Shown: positions 1 to 5,765 of the stretch, piece after piece
Position numbering within the stretch: position 1 is the stretch's first letter
Layout of the letters: every line of letters begins with the position of its first letter
DNA from: an uncultured Lachnospiraceae bacterium
GTDB lineage: Bacteria; Bacillota_A; Clostridia; Lachnospirales; Lachnospiraceae
Assembly: GCA_947177885.1 (NCBI GenBank)
Contig: CAMWWF010000149.1
Coordinates: 1-7,041, forward strand
Direction: 5' to 3'
DNA: 7,041 bases
Notes under the pieces: generated by a model
What the model saw: only the letters and a program-made list of their open reading frames with translations
What the model was told of the DNA's origin: nothing
Database searches by the model: none
Translations under genes and position numbers: made by a program

Positions 1-43
1 AGGATTTGCAGCGGATCTACACTGACAGTGCGAAAAAAATGAG
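1..43. other. Left flank downstream of tadA, no gene seen
   Basis: This short stretch lies beyond the tadA stop codon. It holds a small dyad, CACTG-A-CAGTG (20-30), next to a run of seven A (33-39). On the tadA (minus) strand the T-run comes before the dyad, so the order is wrong for an intrinsic terminator, and tadA may be read through to the left. In Bacillus subtilis tadA is followed by the SRP RNA gene and dnaX. Nothing within these 43 nt lets me identify either one here. Confidence 0.4.
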
Positions 44-544
44 TCACAGGAGCTTTCTCGCCTCCTTCTCCGCCTTGTTCCGTACCCGCAACTCCGCAAA
101 AAAGGTCTTTAACATTTCACTGCATTCCTGTTCCAGGATGCCTCTGATGACGGACACCTGATGATTGAATTCCTGCATCTCCAGTATATTTAAAATGGAG
201 CCCGCGCAGCCTGCTTTTGGGTTCATGCATCCGATGACCGTCTCGGGGATCCGGGCCTGGACGATGGCCCCGGCGCACATCTGACAGGGCTCCAGCGTGA
301 CATACAGGGTACATTCCTCCAGACGCCAGTCGCCGATTACTTTTCCGGCCTTTCTGATGGCGGTGATCTCCGCATGGGAGAGTGTGCTTTTATCCGTGTT
401 GCGGCGGTTGTAGCCCCGCCCGATAATTTTTCCCTGATGGACGATGACACAGCCTATGGGGACTTCTCCCAGTGCATATGCCTTTTTCGCCTGCTTCAGA
501 GCTTCCTTCATGTATTTTTCCTGAATATTTTTTATGACAGCCAT
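44..544 (-). CDS. tadA: tRNA-specific adenosine deaminase TadA
   Basis: TadA converts adenosine to inosine at the wobble position (A34) of tRNA-Arg(ACG) in the cytoplasm, so that one tRNA reads several Arg codons. From the upstream ATG at 559 the reading frame is 171 codons. The internal ATG at 544, giving 166 aa, is preferred because a GGAGG sits 4 nt before it and lies inside the longer frame. The cytidine/deoxycytidylate deaminase zinc signature is complete in 166-aa numbering: HAE at residues 57-59 (zinc ligand His57, proton-shuttle Glu59) and PCQMC at 86-90 (Cys87 and Cys90). The N-terminal MKEALKQAKKAYALGEVPIG block is typical of the family, and the length fits bacterial TadA. It is transcribed away from glgP. 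No convincing own promoter was found. A guanine or cytosine deaminase is the main alternative, but overall similarity favours TadA. Confidence 0.95.
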   Translation of the reverse strand: MAVIKNIQEKYMKEALKQAKKAYALGEVPIGCVIVHQGKIIGRGYNRRNTDKSTLSHAEITAIRKAGKVIGDWRLEECTLYVTLEPCQMCAGAIVQARIPETVIGCMNPKAGCAGSILNILEMQEFNHQVSVIRGILEQECSEMLKTFFAELRVRNKAEKEARKLL

Positions 545-548
545 AATG

Positions 549-553
549 CCTCC
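549..553 (-). promoter_or_regulatory. tadA ribosome binding site (decides start)
   Basis: On the minus strand GGAGG precedes ATG(544) with a 4-nt spacer. The alternative ATG at 559 has no comparable purine-rich sequence at the right distance, only GGGTA. The shorter 166-aa product is therefore favoured. Confidence 0.7.
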
Positions 554-582
554 GTTCATTCTGTACCCACAGAAAACAGAAC

Positions 583-720
583 ATCAAATGGAAAGTTCCG
601 ATCCGTTAAAATCAGCAGATCAGATTGAAAAGTTCCGATCCGGTAAAAATCTGTATATCAGATCGAAAATTCTGCCTTGGCAAAACACGGCACATCGAAT
701 CAAAAGTTCTGAAAATGCTG
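583..720. repeat. Degenerate tandem repeat, four units of 36-38 bp
   Basis: Four head-to-tail units start at 583, 619, 657 and 694, giving periods of 36, 38 and 37 bp; the last unit is partial. The most conserved part is the unit head: ATCAAATGGAAAGTTCCG, ATCAGATTGAAAAGTTCCG, ATCAGATCGAAAATTCTG and ATCGAATCAAAAGTTCTG. Units 1 and 2 also share GATCCG followed by TAAAA. The unit tails have diverged, which suggests an old duplication or selection on the heads only. The array begins about 40 bp upstream of the tadA start. It could be a protein-binding array or a decayed intergenic repeat; the sequence does not say which. Confidence 0.75.
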
Positions 721-758
721 ATCCCAGGGGTTCGCAAATACATCGGTAAAGCCGCGTT

Positions 759-788
759 TTGGATGATGCCTTTAGAGCCTGTTATCAT
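759..788 (+). promoter_or_regulatory. Candidate upstream glgP promoter, extended -10
   Basis: TGTTATCAT (780-788) carries the TGn extension plus TATCAT, a 5/6 match to TATAAT. A weak -35, TTGGAT (759-764), lies 18 nt upstream. An overlapping alternative is TTTAGA (771-776), 16 nt, TATAGA (793-798). Transcription would start near 795 and give a long structured leader before glgP. This is motif matching only. Confidence 0.35.
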
Positions 789-824
789 ATAGTATAGAAC
801 AAAAAGAATCATGCGTCAAATGAA

Positions 825-839
825 GGATCACGGTGATCC
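825..839. promoter_or_regulatory. Perfect 15-nt palindrome, possible operator
   Basis: GGATCAC-G-GTGATCC is a perfect 7+7 inverted repeat around one central base. It sits about 30 bp downstream of the start predicted for the upstream promoter. The one-base centre makes it a better candidate for a dimeric DNA-binding protein than for an RNA hairpin. No T-run follows on either strand, so it is not a terminator. Confidence 0.4.
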
Positions 840-842
840 AAG

Positions 843-866
843 GGCTGAAAAGGAAGGCTGAAAAGG
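843..866. repeat. Exact 11-nt direct repeat, 13-bp period
   Basis: GGCTGAAAAGG occurs at 843-853 and again at 856-866, separated by AA. The copies are identical. They lie between the 15-nt palindrome and the structured element. Each copy ends in the purine-rich AAAAGG, but no start codon follows at a suitable distance. Confidence 0.6.
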
Positions 867-877
867 CAGAACATCAG

Positions 878-959
878 ATACGGCAGTCTCCCTGCCGGGG
901 AATGTCGTGAGGGGCTGCCTGAACTGTTGCAGACAGATTGCTATCTGTCACTGCCGTAT
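878..959 (+). ncRNA. Structured leader element with competing stems
   Basis: ATACGGCAGT (878-887) pairs perfectly with ACTGCCGTAT (950-959), closing an 82-nt domain. Directly inside its 3' arm is a second perfect hairpin, GACAGAT (932-938), loop TGCT, ATCTGTC (943-949). The left arm has another partner: CGGCAG (881-886) can form a local hairpin with CTGCCG (892-897), loop TCTCC. A third CTGCC lies at 915-919 and a second GGCAG at 865-869. The long-range and local stems exclude each other, as in attenuators or riboswitches. No U-run follows, so it is not a simple terminator. It matches no riboswitch class that I recognise. The strand is assigned because glgP lies downstream; the DNA symmetry would also allow the other strand. 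Confidence 0.4.
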
Positions 960-970
960 AAAAATAGAAG

Positions 971-999
971 TTGCAGAAATCGTTTTCCCGTGATATTCT
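971..999 (+). promoter_or_regulatory. Candidate proximal glgP promoter
   Basis: TTGCAG (971-976) and TATTCT (994-999) are spaced 17 nt apart. The matches to the sigma-A consensus are modest (3/6 and 4/6). Support comes mainly from position: a cre-like site lies between the two boxes and a perfect dyad overlaps the -10. Transcription would start near 1006, giving a leader of about 95 nt. Confidence 0.3.
975..988 (-). promoter_or_regulatory. cre-like site (CcpA) within the glgP promoter
   Basis: Read on the minus strand, GGAAAACGATTTCT fits the Gram-positive cre consensus TGNAANCGNWNNCW at eight of its nine specified positions; only the first T differs. It lies between the -35 and -10 of the proximal promoter. 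For B. subtilis-type CcpA, a cre at or overlapping a promoter normally means repression by preferred sugars. That is sensible for genes degrading alpha-glucans. The presence of CcpA in this genome is assumed. Confidence 0.4.
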
Positions 1000-1008
1000 A
1001 CAGAATAT
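993..1008. promoter_or_regulatory. Perfect 16-bp dyad over the -10 box
   Basis: ATATTCT-AC-AGAATAT is a perfect 7+7 inverted repeat. It overlaps the proposed -10 (994-999) and start site, a classic operator position for a repressor dimer. I do not recognise the motif as belonging to a particular regulator family. Confidence 0.45.
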
Positions 1009-1024
1009 AGGAAATTATAGGAAA
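1006..1024. repeat. TATAGGAAA direct repeat, 10-bp period
   Basis: TATAGGAAA occurs at 1006-1014 and 1016-1024, one helical turn apart. It follows and slightly overlaps the 16-bp dyad. It could be a regulator contact on one face of the DNA or a chance duplication in AT-rich sequence. Confidence 0.45.
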
Positions 1025-1057
1025 ACAAATGCTATTGACAGCAGAAGGAACAATAAG

Positions 1058-1081
1058 GTCCCGGCGGAGAAACAGCGGGAC
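1058..1081 (+). promoter_or_regulatory. Leader hairpin just before the glgP RBS
   Basis: GTCCCG (1058-1063) pairs perfectly with CGGGAC (1076-1081) around a 12-nt purine-rich loop that includes GGAGA. The stem ends 7 nt before the AGGAGG, so it leaves the ribosome binding site open. No T-run follows. It could stabilise the 5' end of the mRNA or be a binding site in the leader. Confidence 0.4.
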
Positions 1082-1088
1082 AAGGATC

Positions 1089-1094
1089 AGGAGG
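1089..1094 (+). promoter_or_regulatory. glgP ribosome binding site (decides start)
   Basis: A full AGGAGG lies 6 nt before ATG(1101). The frame stays open upstream to an ATG at 1029, but that start would add 24 basic, family-unlike residues and has no ribosome binding site. The start at 1101 is chosen. Confidence 0.9.
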
Positions 1095-1100
1095 TATTGT

Positions 1101-3371
1101 ATGAAGCTGGAAAAACGTTTGATGGAACTCACCGAAAAAATGTATGAGAAGAACATTGCGGAATGCAGCGATGCACAGCTGTACAACTGTGTACTGCAGC
1201 TGACTAAGGAAGAGATGGCGGATAAGCCGGTAATTTCCGGTGGTAAAAAAGTATACTACATTTCCATGGAGTTTTTGATCGGCAAATTGTTGTCCAATAA
1301 TCTGATCAATCTGAAGCTCTATGACGAGATGGAGCAGGTACTGGAAAAATACGGCAGAAAGCTGTCTGACATTGAGGAGGCGGAACCGGAACCCTCCCTG
1401 GGCAACGGCGGACTGGGACGTCTGGCGGCATGTTTTCTGGATTCCATTGCCACACTGGGACTGCCCGGAGACGGCATCGGCCTGAACTATCACTACGGCC
1501 TGTTCAGGCAGGTATTTCAGGACAGGCTGCAGAAGGCGGAGAAGAATGACTGGATTGAGGAAAATTCATGGTTGAATAAGACTGATATATCTTTTACCGT
1601 TTCCTTTGGCAGCCGGAAAGTGACTTCCGTCCTCTATGATATAGATGTCATCGGTTATGACAATGGCCGCAACAAACTGCATCTGTTTGATATAGACTCG
1701 GTGGATGAGGGACTGGTGAAGGAAGGAATTGACTTTGACAAGACTGCCATTGAGAAGAATCTGACACTGTTCCTGTATCCCGACGATTCCGATGAGGCGG
1801 GCAATCTGCTTCGTATCTATCAGGAGTATTTCATGGTCAGCAACGGCGCCCAGCTGATCATCAGGGAACTGAAAGAGAAGGGCTGCGATCTGTACCGCAT
1901 GGACGAGTATGTGGCGATCCAGATCAATGATACCCATCCTACCCTGGTGATTCCCGAGCTGATCCGTATTCTGACATGGGAGGAAGGCTTTACCATAGAG
2001 GATGCGGTGCAGGTGGTGAGCAGGACCTGTGCTTATACCAACCACACCATTCTGGCGGAAGCGTTGGAGAAATGGCCTTTGGATTATATTGAAAGAGTGG
2101 TTCCCCAGCTGGTTCCCATCATCAGGGAGCTCAGCGCCCGTGTGGCAAAGAAGTACAAGGACCCCAGAGTACAGATCATTGATGCGGAGAAGCGCGTACA
2201 CATGGCTCACATTGATATTCATTACGGTTACAGTGTGAATGGTGTGGCTGCGATCCATACCGATATTCTGAAGGAGACAGAGCTGAATCATTTTTATAAG
2301 CTCTATCCCGAGAAGTTTAACAACAAGACCAACGGCATCACTTTCCGCCGCTGGCTGCTGTCCTGCAACAGGGAGCTGGCACAGCTTCTGACCGATACCA
2401 TCGGGGACGGCTATAAGAAGGACGCAAAAGAACTTGAGAAGCTGCTGGCAAAGGCAGATGATGTGGCTGTTCTGGATGCCATTGACAGGATCAAGCAGCA
2501 GAAGAAGGCTGTTCTGGCTTCTTATCTGAAGGAGAAGGAAGGCGTCGATGTAGACAGTGATTCCATCTTTGACATTCAGGTAAAGCGCCTGCACGAGTAT
2601 AAGCGCCAGCAGATGAATGCACTGTATATCATTCACAAATATCTGGAGATCAAGAATGGTAAAAAGCCTGTAAGGCCCATGACCTTTATCTTCGGCGCGA
2701 AGGCGGCCCCCGCTTATGTGATCGCCCAGGACATCATCCATCTGATCCTGGTGCTGTCTGAGATCATCAATAAGGATCCTCAGGTAAGCCCTTATATGAA
2801 GGTTGTGATGGTGGAGAATTACAATGTAAGCTATGCGGAGAAGCTGATCCCTGCCTGCGACATCTCGGAGCAGATCTCCCTGGCTTCCAAGGAGGCTTCC
2901 GGAACCGGCAACATGAAGTTCATGCTCAACGGAGCTGTCACATTGGGCACCAGCGACGGCGCCAATGTGGAGATCCATGAGCTGGTGGGAGATGACAATA
3001 TCTATATCTTCGGGGAAAAGAGCGATACGGTGATCGCCCATTATGCAAAGGCGGATTATGTATCCGGAGATTATTATGAGAAGAGCCCTGTGATCAAAGA
3101 AGCTGTGGACTTTATCGTGAGTCCCCAGGCGATGGCTGCAGGACATAAGGAGAATCTGGAGCGTCTCCACAGGGAACTGTTGAACAAAGACTGGTTCATG
3201 ACACTGTTAGACCTTGAGGATTATATTAAAGTGAAGGATCAGGCGTTCGCGGATTATGAAGACCGTACCGCATGGAAGAAGAAGATGCTGGTGAATATCG
3301 CCAAGGCGGGATTCTTCTCATCTGACCGCACGATTGAAGAATACAACAGAGATATCTGGAAATTGAAATAA
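1101..3371 (+). CDS. glgP: Alpha-glucan (glycogen/maltodextrin) phosphorylase, GT35
   Basis: This cytoplasmic enzyme removes terminal glucose units from alpha-1,4-glucans with phosphate, releasing glucose-1-phosphate, and uses PLP as cofactor. The protein is 756 aa. The following GT35 motifs are visible: [16 protein letters not shown] near residue 51, [17 protein letters not shown] near 98-114, [34 protein letters not shown] (Arg496, His498, Tyr500, Lys501) and [10 protein letters not shown] with the PLP-binding Lys606. It is compact compared with about 800 aa for E. coli MalP. Relative to MalP it has a short N-terminus and loses about 20 residues between residues 150 and 230. The region matching the mammalian 280s loop reads LYPDDSD rather than LYPNDN, and NGITPRRW is NGITFRRW. 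malQ starts 15 nt downstream, so the two are almost certainly co-transcribed. Whether glycogen or maltodextrin is preferred cannot be read from the sequence; malP is an equally fair symbol. Confidence 0.95.
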   Translation: MKLEKRLMELTEKMYEKNIAECSDAQLYNCVLQLTKEEMADKPVISGGKKVYYISMEFLIGKLLSNNLINLKLYDEMEQVLEKYGRKLSDIEEAEPEPSLGNGGLGRLAACFLDSIATLGLPGDGIGLNYHYGLFRQVFQDRLQKAEKNDWIEENSWLNKTDISFTVSFGSRKVTSVLYDIDVIGYDNGRNKLHLFDIDSVDEGLVKEGIDFDKTAIEKNLTLFLYPDDSDEAGNLLRIYQEYFMVSNGAQLIIRELKEKGCDLYRMDEYVAIQINDTHPTLVIPELIRILTWEEGFTIEDAVQVVSRTCAYTNHTILAEALEKWPLDYIERVVPQLVPIIRELSARVAKKYKDPRVQIIDAEKRVHMAHIDIHYGYSVNGVAAIHTDILKETELNHFYKLYPEKFNNKTNGITFRRWLLSCNRELAQLLTDTIGDGYKKDAKELEKLLAKADDVAVLDAIDRIKQQKKAVLASYLKEKEGVDVDSDSIFDIQVKRLHEYKRQQMNALYIIHKYLEIKNGKKPVRPMTFIFGAKAAPAYVIAQDIIHLILVLSEIINKDPQVSPYMKVVMVENYNVSYAEKLIPACDISEQISLASKEASGTGNMKFMLNGAVTLGTSDGANVEIHELVGDDNIYIFGEKSDTVIAHYAKADYVSGDYYEKSPVIKEAVDFIVSPQAMAAGHKENLERLHRELLNKDWFMTLLDLEDYIKVKDQAFADYEDRTAWKKKMLVNIAKAGFFSSDRTIEEYNRDIWKLK

Positions 3372-3376
3372 GGAAT

Positions 3377-3380
3377 GGGG
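3377..3380 (+). promoter_or_regulatory. malQ ribosome binding site (decides start)
   Basis: GGGG lies 6 nt before ATG(3387), with AAGGA (3370-3374) further upstream. An in-frame ATG at 3375 directly abuts AAGGA and leaves no spacer. Starting at 3387 gives MRKSGVLLP, the usual beginning of this family, so it is preferred. Confidence 0.6.
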
Positions 3381-3386
3381 TTGACT

Positions 3387-4877
3387 ATGAGAAAGAGTGG
3401 TGTACTGTTGCCGGTGGCAAGTCTGCCGTCAGCCTATGGAATCGGCTGCTTTTCAAAAGAAGCGTATCATTTTATTGACTTATTGAAGGAGGCGGGTCAG
3501 TCCTGCTGGCAGATTCTGCCTCTGGGGCCTACCGGCTACGGTGACTCTCCTTACCAGTCCTTTTCCACTTTTGCGGGAAATCCTTATTTCATAGACCCGG
3601 AGGATCTGGTCGGGAGGGGATGGATCACCAAAGAGGAGTGTGACGGCTATGATTTCGGCGAAGATGCGGAATCCATAGATTACGCAAGGATCTATGACAG
3701 TCGGTTCAAGCTGCTCAGAACAGCCTGGGAGAACAGTCGGATCGCGGAAGATAAGGGCTTTTGCAGATTCCGGAAAGAAAACGCCTTCTGGCTGGAGGAT
3801 TATTCCCTGTATATGGCGGTGAAGGATTCCTTTGACAATGTGAGCTGGATAGAGTGGGATGAGGATATCAGAACCCGTCAGCCCGGGGCCATGGAGAAAT
3901 ATAATGAAGAATTTGCCGGGGAAAAGGAATTTTACCAGTTCCAGCAGTATATGTTCCAGACACAGTGGAAAAAGCTGAAGGCATACGCCAATAAGCGGGG
4001 CATTCAGATCATCGGGGACATCCCTATTTATGTGGCCTTTGACAGTTCCGACGCCTGGGCAAATCCCGAACTGTTTCAGTTTGACAGGGAATGTAAGCCG
4101 ATTGCCGTGGCGGGATGTCCCCCGGATTCTTTTTCGGCCACCGGGCAGCTCTGGGGCAATCCCCTGTATGACTGGAAGTATCATAAGAAGACGGGCTTTG
4201 AATGGTGGATTAAGAGAATGGCGTTCTGCTACCGTCTGTATGATGTGGTGCGGATCGACCATTTTCGGGCATTTGATGAATATTATGCCATTCCGGCAGG
4301 GGCGCCCACGGCGGAGAACGGTAAATGGAAACCGGGGCCGGGGTATGCTCTGTTTGCGGCAATGAAACGGGAACTGGGTGAAAAGGAAGTCATTGCGGAA
4401 GACCTCGGCTTTCTCACGCCATCCGTGTTAAAGCTGGTAAAGAAGTCCGGTTATCCCGGAATGAAGGTGCTGCAGTTTGCTTTTGATTCCAGGGAGGAGA
4501 GCGATTATCTTCCCCATAATTATGAGCACAACTGTGTGGTATACACAGGTACCCATGACAATGACACTGTGCTGGGCTGGTATCGGGAATTGGAAAAGTC
4601 GGACAAGGCGCTGTGTGACCGTTATCTGAATCTTGCAAACTGTCAGGGAAGGGATATTCAGTGGGAGTTCATTCGTGCCGCGTTTGCCAGTGTGGCAGAT
4701 CTGGCTGTGATTCCCATGCAGGATTATCTGGGGCTTGGATCGGAAGCACGGATCAATACCCCCTCGACTTTGGGCGGTAACTGGCAGTGGCGTATGAAGA
4801 AAGACGGTTTTACGAAAGAACTGGCAGAGAAAATGCGGGATATGGCAGAACTGTATGGGAGACTGCCCGGAAAATGA
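3387..4877 (+). CDS. malQ: 4-alpha-glucanotransferase (amylomaltase), GH77
   Basis: MalQ transfers alpha-1,4-glucan segments between chains and releases glucose, turning short maltodextrins into longer chains that GlgP can degrade. It acts in the cytoplasm. The 496-aa length matches the short, Thermus-type amylomaltases of about 500 aa rather than the longer E. coli form. The GH77 barrel signatures appear in order: GDSPYQSFSTFAGNPYFID near residues 52-70, GDIPIYVAFDSSDAW near 211-225, VRIDHFRAF with nucleophile Asp291, IAEDLG with acid/base Glu338, and TGTHDND with the transition-state-stabilising Asp391 next to His390. The catalytic triad is therefore complete. The gene follows glgP after 15 nt and shares its likely promoter and catabolite control. 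No terminator is seen after it. Function is secure; what is open is only whether its main role is glycogen turnover or imported maltodextrins. Confidence 0.96.
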   Translation: MRKSGVLLPVASLPSAYGIGCFSKEAYHFIDLLKEAGQSCWQILPLGPTGYGDSPYQSFSTFAGNPYFIDPEDLVGRGWITKEECDGYDFGEDAESIDYARIYDSRFKLLRTAWENSRIAEDKGFCRFRKENAFWLEDYSLYMAVKDSFDNVSWIEWDEDIRTRQPGAMEKYNEEFAGEKEFYQFQQYMFQTQWKKLKAYANKRGIQIIGDIPIYVAFDSSDAWANPELFQFDRECKPIAVAGCPPDSFSATGQLWGNPLYDWKYHKKTGFEWWIKRMAFCYRLYDVVRIDHFRAFDEYYAIPAGAPTAENGKWKPGPGYALFAAMKRELGEKEVIAEDLGFLTPSVLKLVKKSGYPGMKVLQFAFDSREESDYLPHNYEHNCVVYTGTHDNDTVLGWYRELEKSDKALCDRYLNLANCQGRDIQWEFIRAAFASVADLAVIPMQDYLGLGSEARINTPSTLGGNWQWRMKKDGFTKELAEKMRDMAELYGRLPGK

Positions 4878-4925
4878 CGTCTTGTTAAGATTGTGTGGAT
4901 ACGACCTGAGCGCGGCGCTTTGACC

Positions 4926-4944
4926 TGCGTGGCGTTTTCGCACG
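4926..4944 (+). promoter_or_regulatory. Small hairpin before the activase RBS
   Basis: In the 83-nt gap after malQ, CGT-g-GCG (4928-4934), loop TTTT, CGC-ACG (4939-4944) forms a six-pair stem with one bulged G. A second short dyad, AGCGC-G-GCGCT, lies at 4909-4919. No U-run follows either one, so neither is a terminator. The likely ribosome binding sequence of the next gene is AGGA (4947-4950), spaced 10 nt from the ATG, or GGGA (4954-4957), spaced 3 nt. The hairpin ends just before it. Confidence 0.3.
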
Positions 4945-4960
4945 GCAGGATACGGGAAAA

Positions 4961-5662
4961 ATGAAGATACATGGTTTTCAGAAAACTACATTGTTGGATT
5001 ATCCGGGACATATTGCAGCCACCGTTTTTACGGGAGGCTGCAATTTTCGCTGTCCCTTTTGCCAGAACGGTTCCCTGGTGATGGAACCGGAAAGCCAACC
5101 CCTTATTCCGGAGGAGGAGGTGCTGGCGCATTTGAGGAAACGGCGGGGAATATTGGAGGGTATCTGCATTACCGGAGGGGAACCCACTCTGGAGAGGGAC
5201 TTAAGGGAATTCATCCTAAAGTGCAGGGAACTGGGATATCTGGTGAAGCTTGACACCAACGGTTACAGGCCGGAAGTGCTGGAGGAGCTTCTGCAGGAGG
5301 GGCTTCCGGACCATGTGGCGATGGATATCAAGGCTTCACCGGGGAATTACGCCATAGCCACGGGCTGTCCCAAATGCGATGTGGAAAGGATAAAGGAGAG
5401 TATCCGGTTGCTGCTTACAAGCGGTATCTCCCACGAGTTCCGTACCACTGTGGTAAAGGGGATCTATTCGGTAGAAGAATTTGAGGAGATCGGCAGACTG
5501 CTGGCAGGGAGCCGGGTGTACTATCTGCAGGCTTACCGGGACAGCGGGGATAGGCTTCCCGTCGCCTGGGATATGGCGGCATTTTCGAAACAGGAAATGG
5601 AGCGGATGGCATCTTTGGCAGGAAAATACATAGACAAAGTGGTACTTCGTGGTGTAGAATAG
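4961..5662 (+). CDS. Radical-SAM activase, NrdG2-like (anaerobic RNR activating protein)
   Basis: This is a 233-aa radical S-adenosylmethionine protein. CNFRCPFC at residues 27-34 is the CX3CX2C motif that binds the [4Fe-4S] cluster and is shared by glycyl-radical-enzyme activases. TGGEPTL (71-77) is the GGEP motif that contacts SAM. DTNGY (98-102) and MDIKA (121-125) are further barrel motifs seen in this group. Length and the opening HGFQKTTLLDYPGHIAATVF match the clostridial proteins annotated as anaerobic ribonucleoside-triphosphate reductase activating protein (NrdG2 type), which would install the glycyl radical on NrdD under anaerobic conditions. No nrdD or other glycyl-radical enzyme is in the window, so the partner is unknown. 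An extra pair, Cys136 and Cys139 (GCPKC), lies after the MDIKA motif. A pyruvate formate-lyase-type activase is the main alternative. Confidence 0.85.
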   Translation: MKIHGFQKTTLLDYPGHIAATVFTGGCNFRCPFCQNGSLVMEPESQPLIPEEEVLAHLRKRRGILEGICITGGEPTLERDLREFILKCRELGYLVKLDTNGYRPEVLEELLQEGLPDHVAMDIKASPGNYAIATGCPKCDVERIKESIRLLLTSGISHEFRTTVVKGIYSVEEFEEIGRLLAGSRVYYLQAYRDSGDRLPVAWDMAAFSKQEMERMASLAGKYIDKVVLRGVE

Positions 5663-5765
5663 TGGCATTGCGCATTGGGGCAGGGCGGTTTGGAAACACG
5701 GCATGTCATGTGGGAAATCGGCGCTCCTGCCATATGTTGAGAGATAAGTGGAAAGGTGAAACGAG
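5663..5765 (+). promoter_or_regulatory. Gap before MATE gene with long-range stem
   Basis: This 103-nt gap has no clear promoter or terminator. GGCAGG-GCG (5679-5687) can pair with CGC-t-CCTGCC (5722-5731), nine pairs with one bulged T and a loop of about 34 nt. The loop contains GTTTGGAAAC (5688-5697) and two CATGT copies. The likely MATE ribosome binding site, AAAGGTG (5752-5758), sits 7 nt before the ATG and about 20 nt after the stem. The fold has not been computed. Confidence 0.3.

Larger units (their letters stand above)
545..1100. other. Long divergent intergenic region tadA/glgP
   Basis: These roughly 555 nt separate two divergent genes and contain no open frame with a ribosome binding site and a plausible protein. 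The stretch is instead dense in repeats and dyads. In order these are a four-unit tandem repeat (583-720), an extended -10 promoter candidate (759-788), a palindrome (825-839), an 11-nt direct repeat (843-866), a structured element (878-959), a second promoter with a cre-like site (971-999), a dyad (993-1008), a 9-nt direct repeat (1006-1024) and a hairpin (1058-1081). If the upstream promoter is used, the glgP mRNA would have a leader of about 300 nt. Confidence 0.8.

Noticed and set aside
1..43. SRP RNA or tadA terminator at the left edge
   Set aside because: B. subtilis synteny would place the SRP RNA near here, but no signature motif is seen in 43 nt. The T-run precedes the dyad on the tadA strand, so it is not an intrinsic terminator.
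583..720. CRISPR array
   Set aside because: Units of 36-38 bp are in the repeat-plus-short-spacer range only superficially. The units abut, are degenerate throughout, and there are no unique spacers of 30 bp or cas genes.
534..749. Plus-strand 71-codon frame crossing the tandem repeat
   Set aside because: It begins opposite the tadA start, has no ribosome binding site, and its codons merely track the repeat units. It resembles no protein I know.
612..812. Minus-strand 66-codon frame upstream of tadA
   Set aside because: It lacks a ribosome binding site and any family-like features, and it covers repeats and the candidate promoter.
1035..1063. Perfect TTGACA -35 box at 1035-1040
   Set aside because: At the required 16-18 nt spacing the sequence is around GTCCCG, nothing like a -10 box.
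1029..1100. Longer N-terminus for GlgP starting at 1029
   Set aside because: It has no ribosome binding site, the extra residues are unlike the family, and a perfect AGGAGG lies 6 nt before ATG(1101).
1566..3170. Long 534-codon frame on the minus strand inside glgP
   Set aside because: It is the complement of a strongly conserved gene. The protein is a His/Leu/Ile-rich composition artefact with no motif, and glgP fully explains the sequence.
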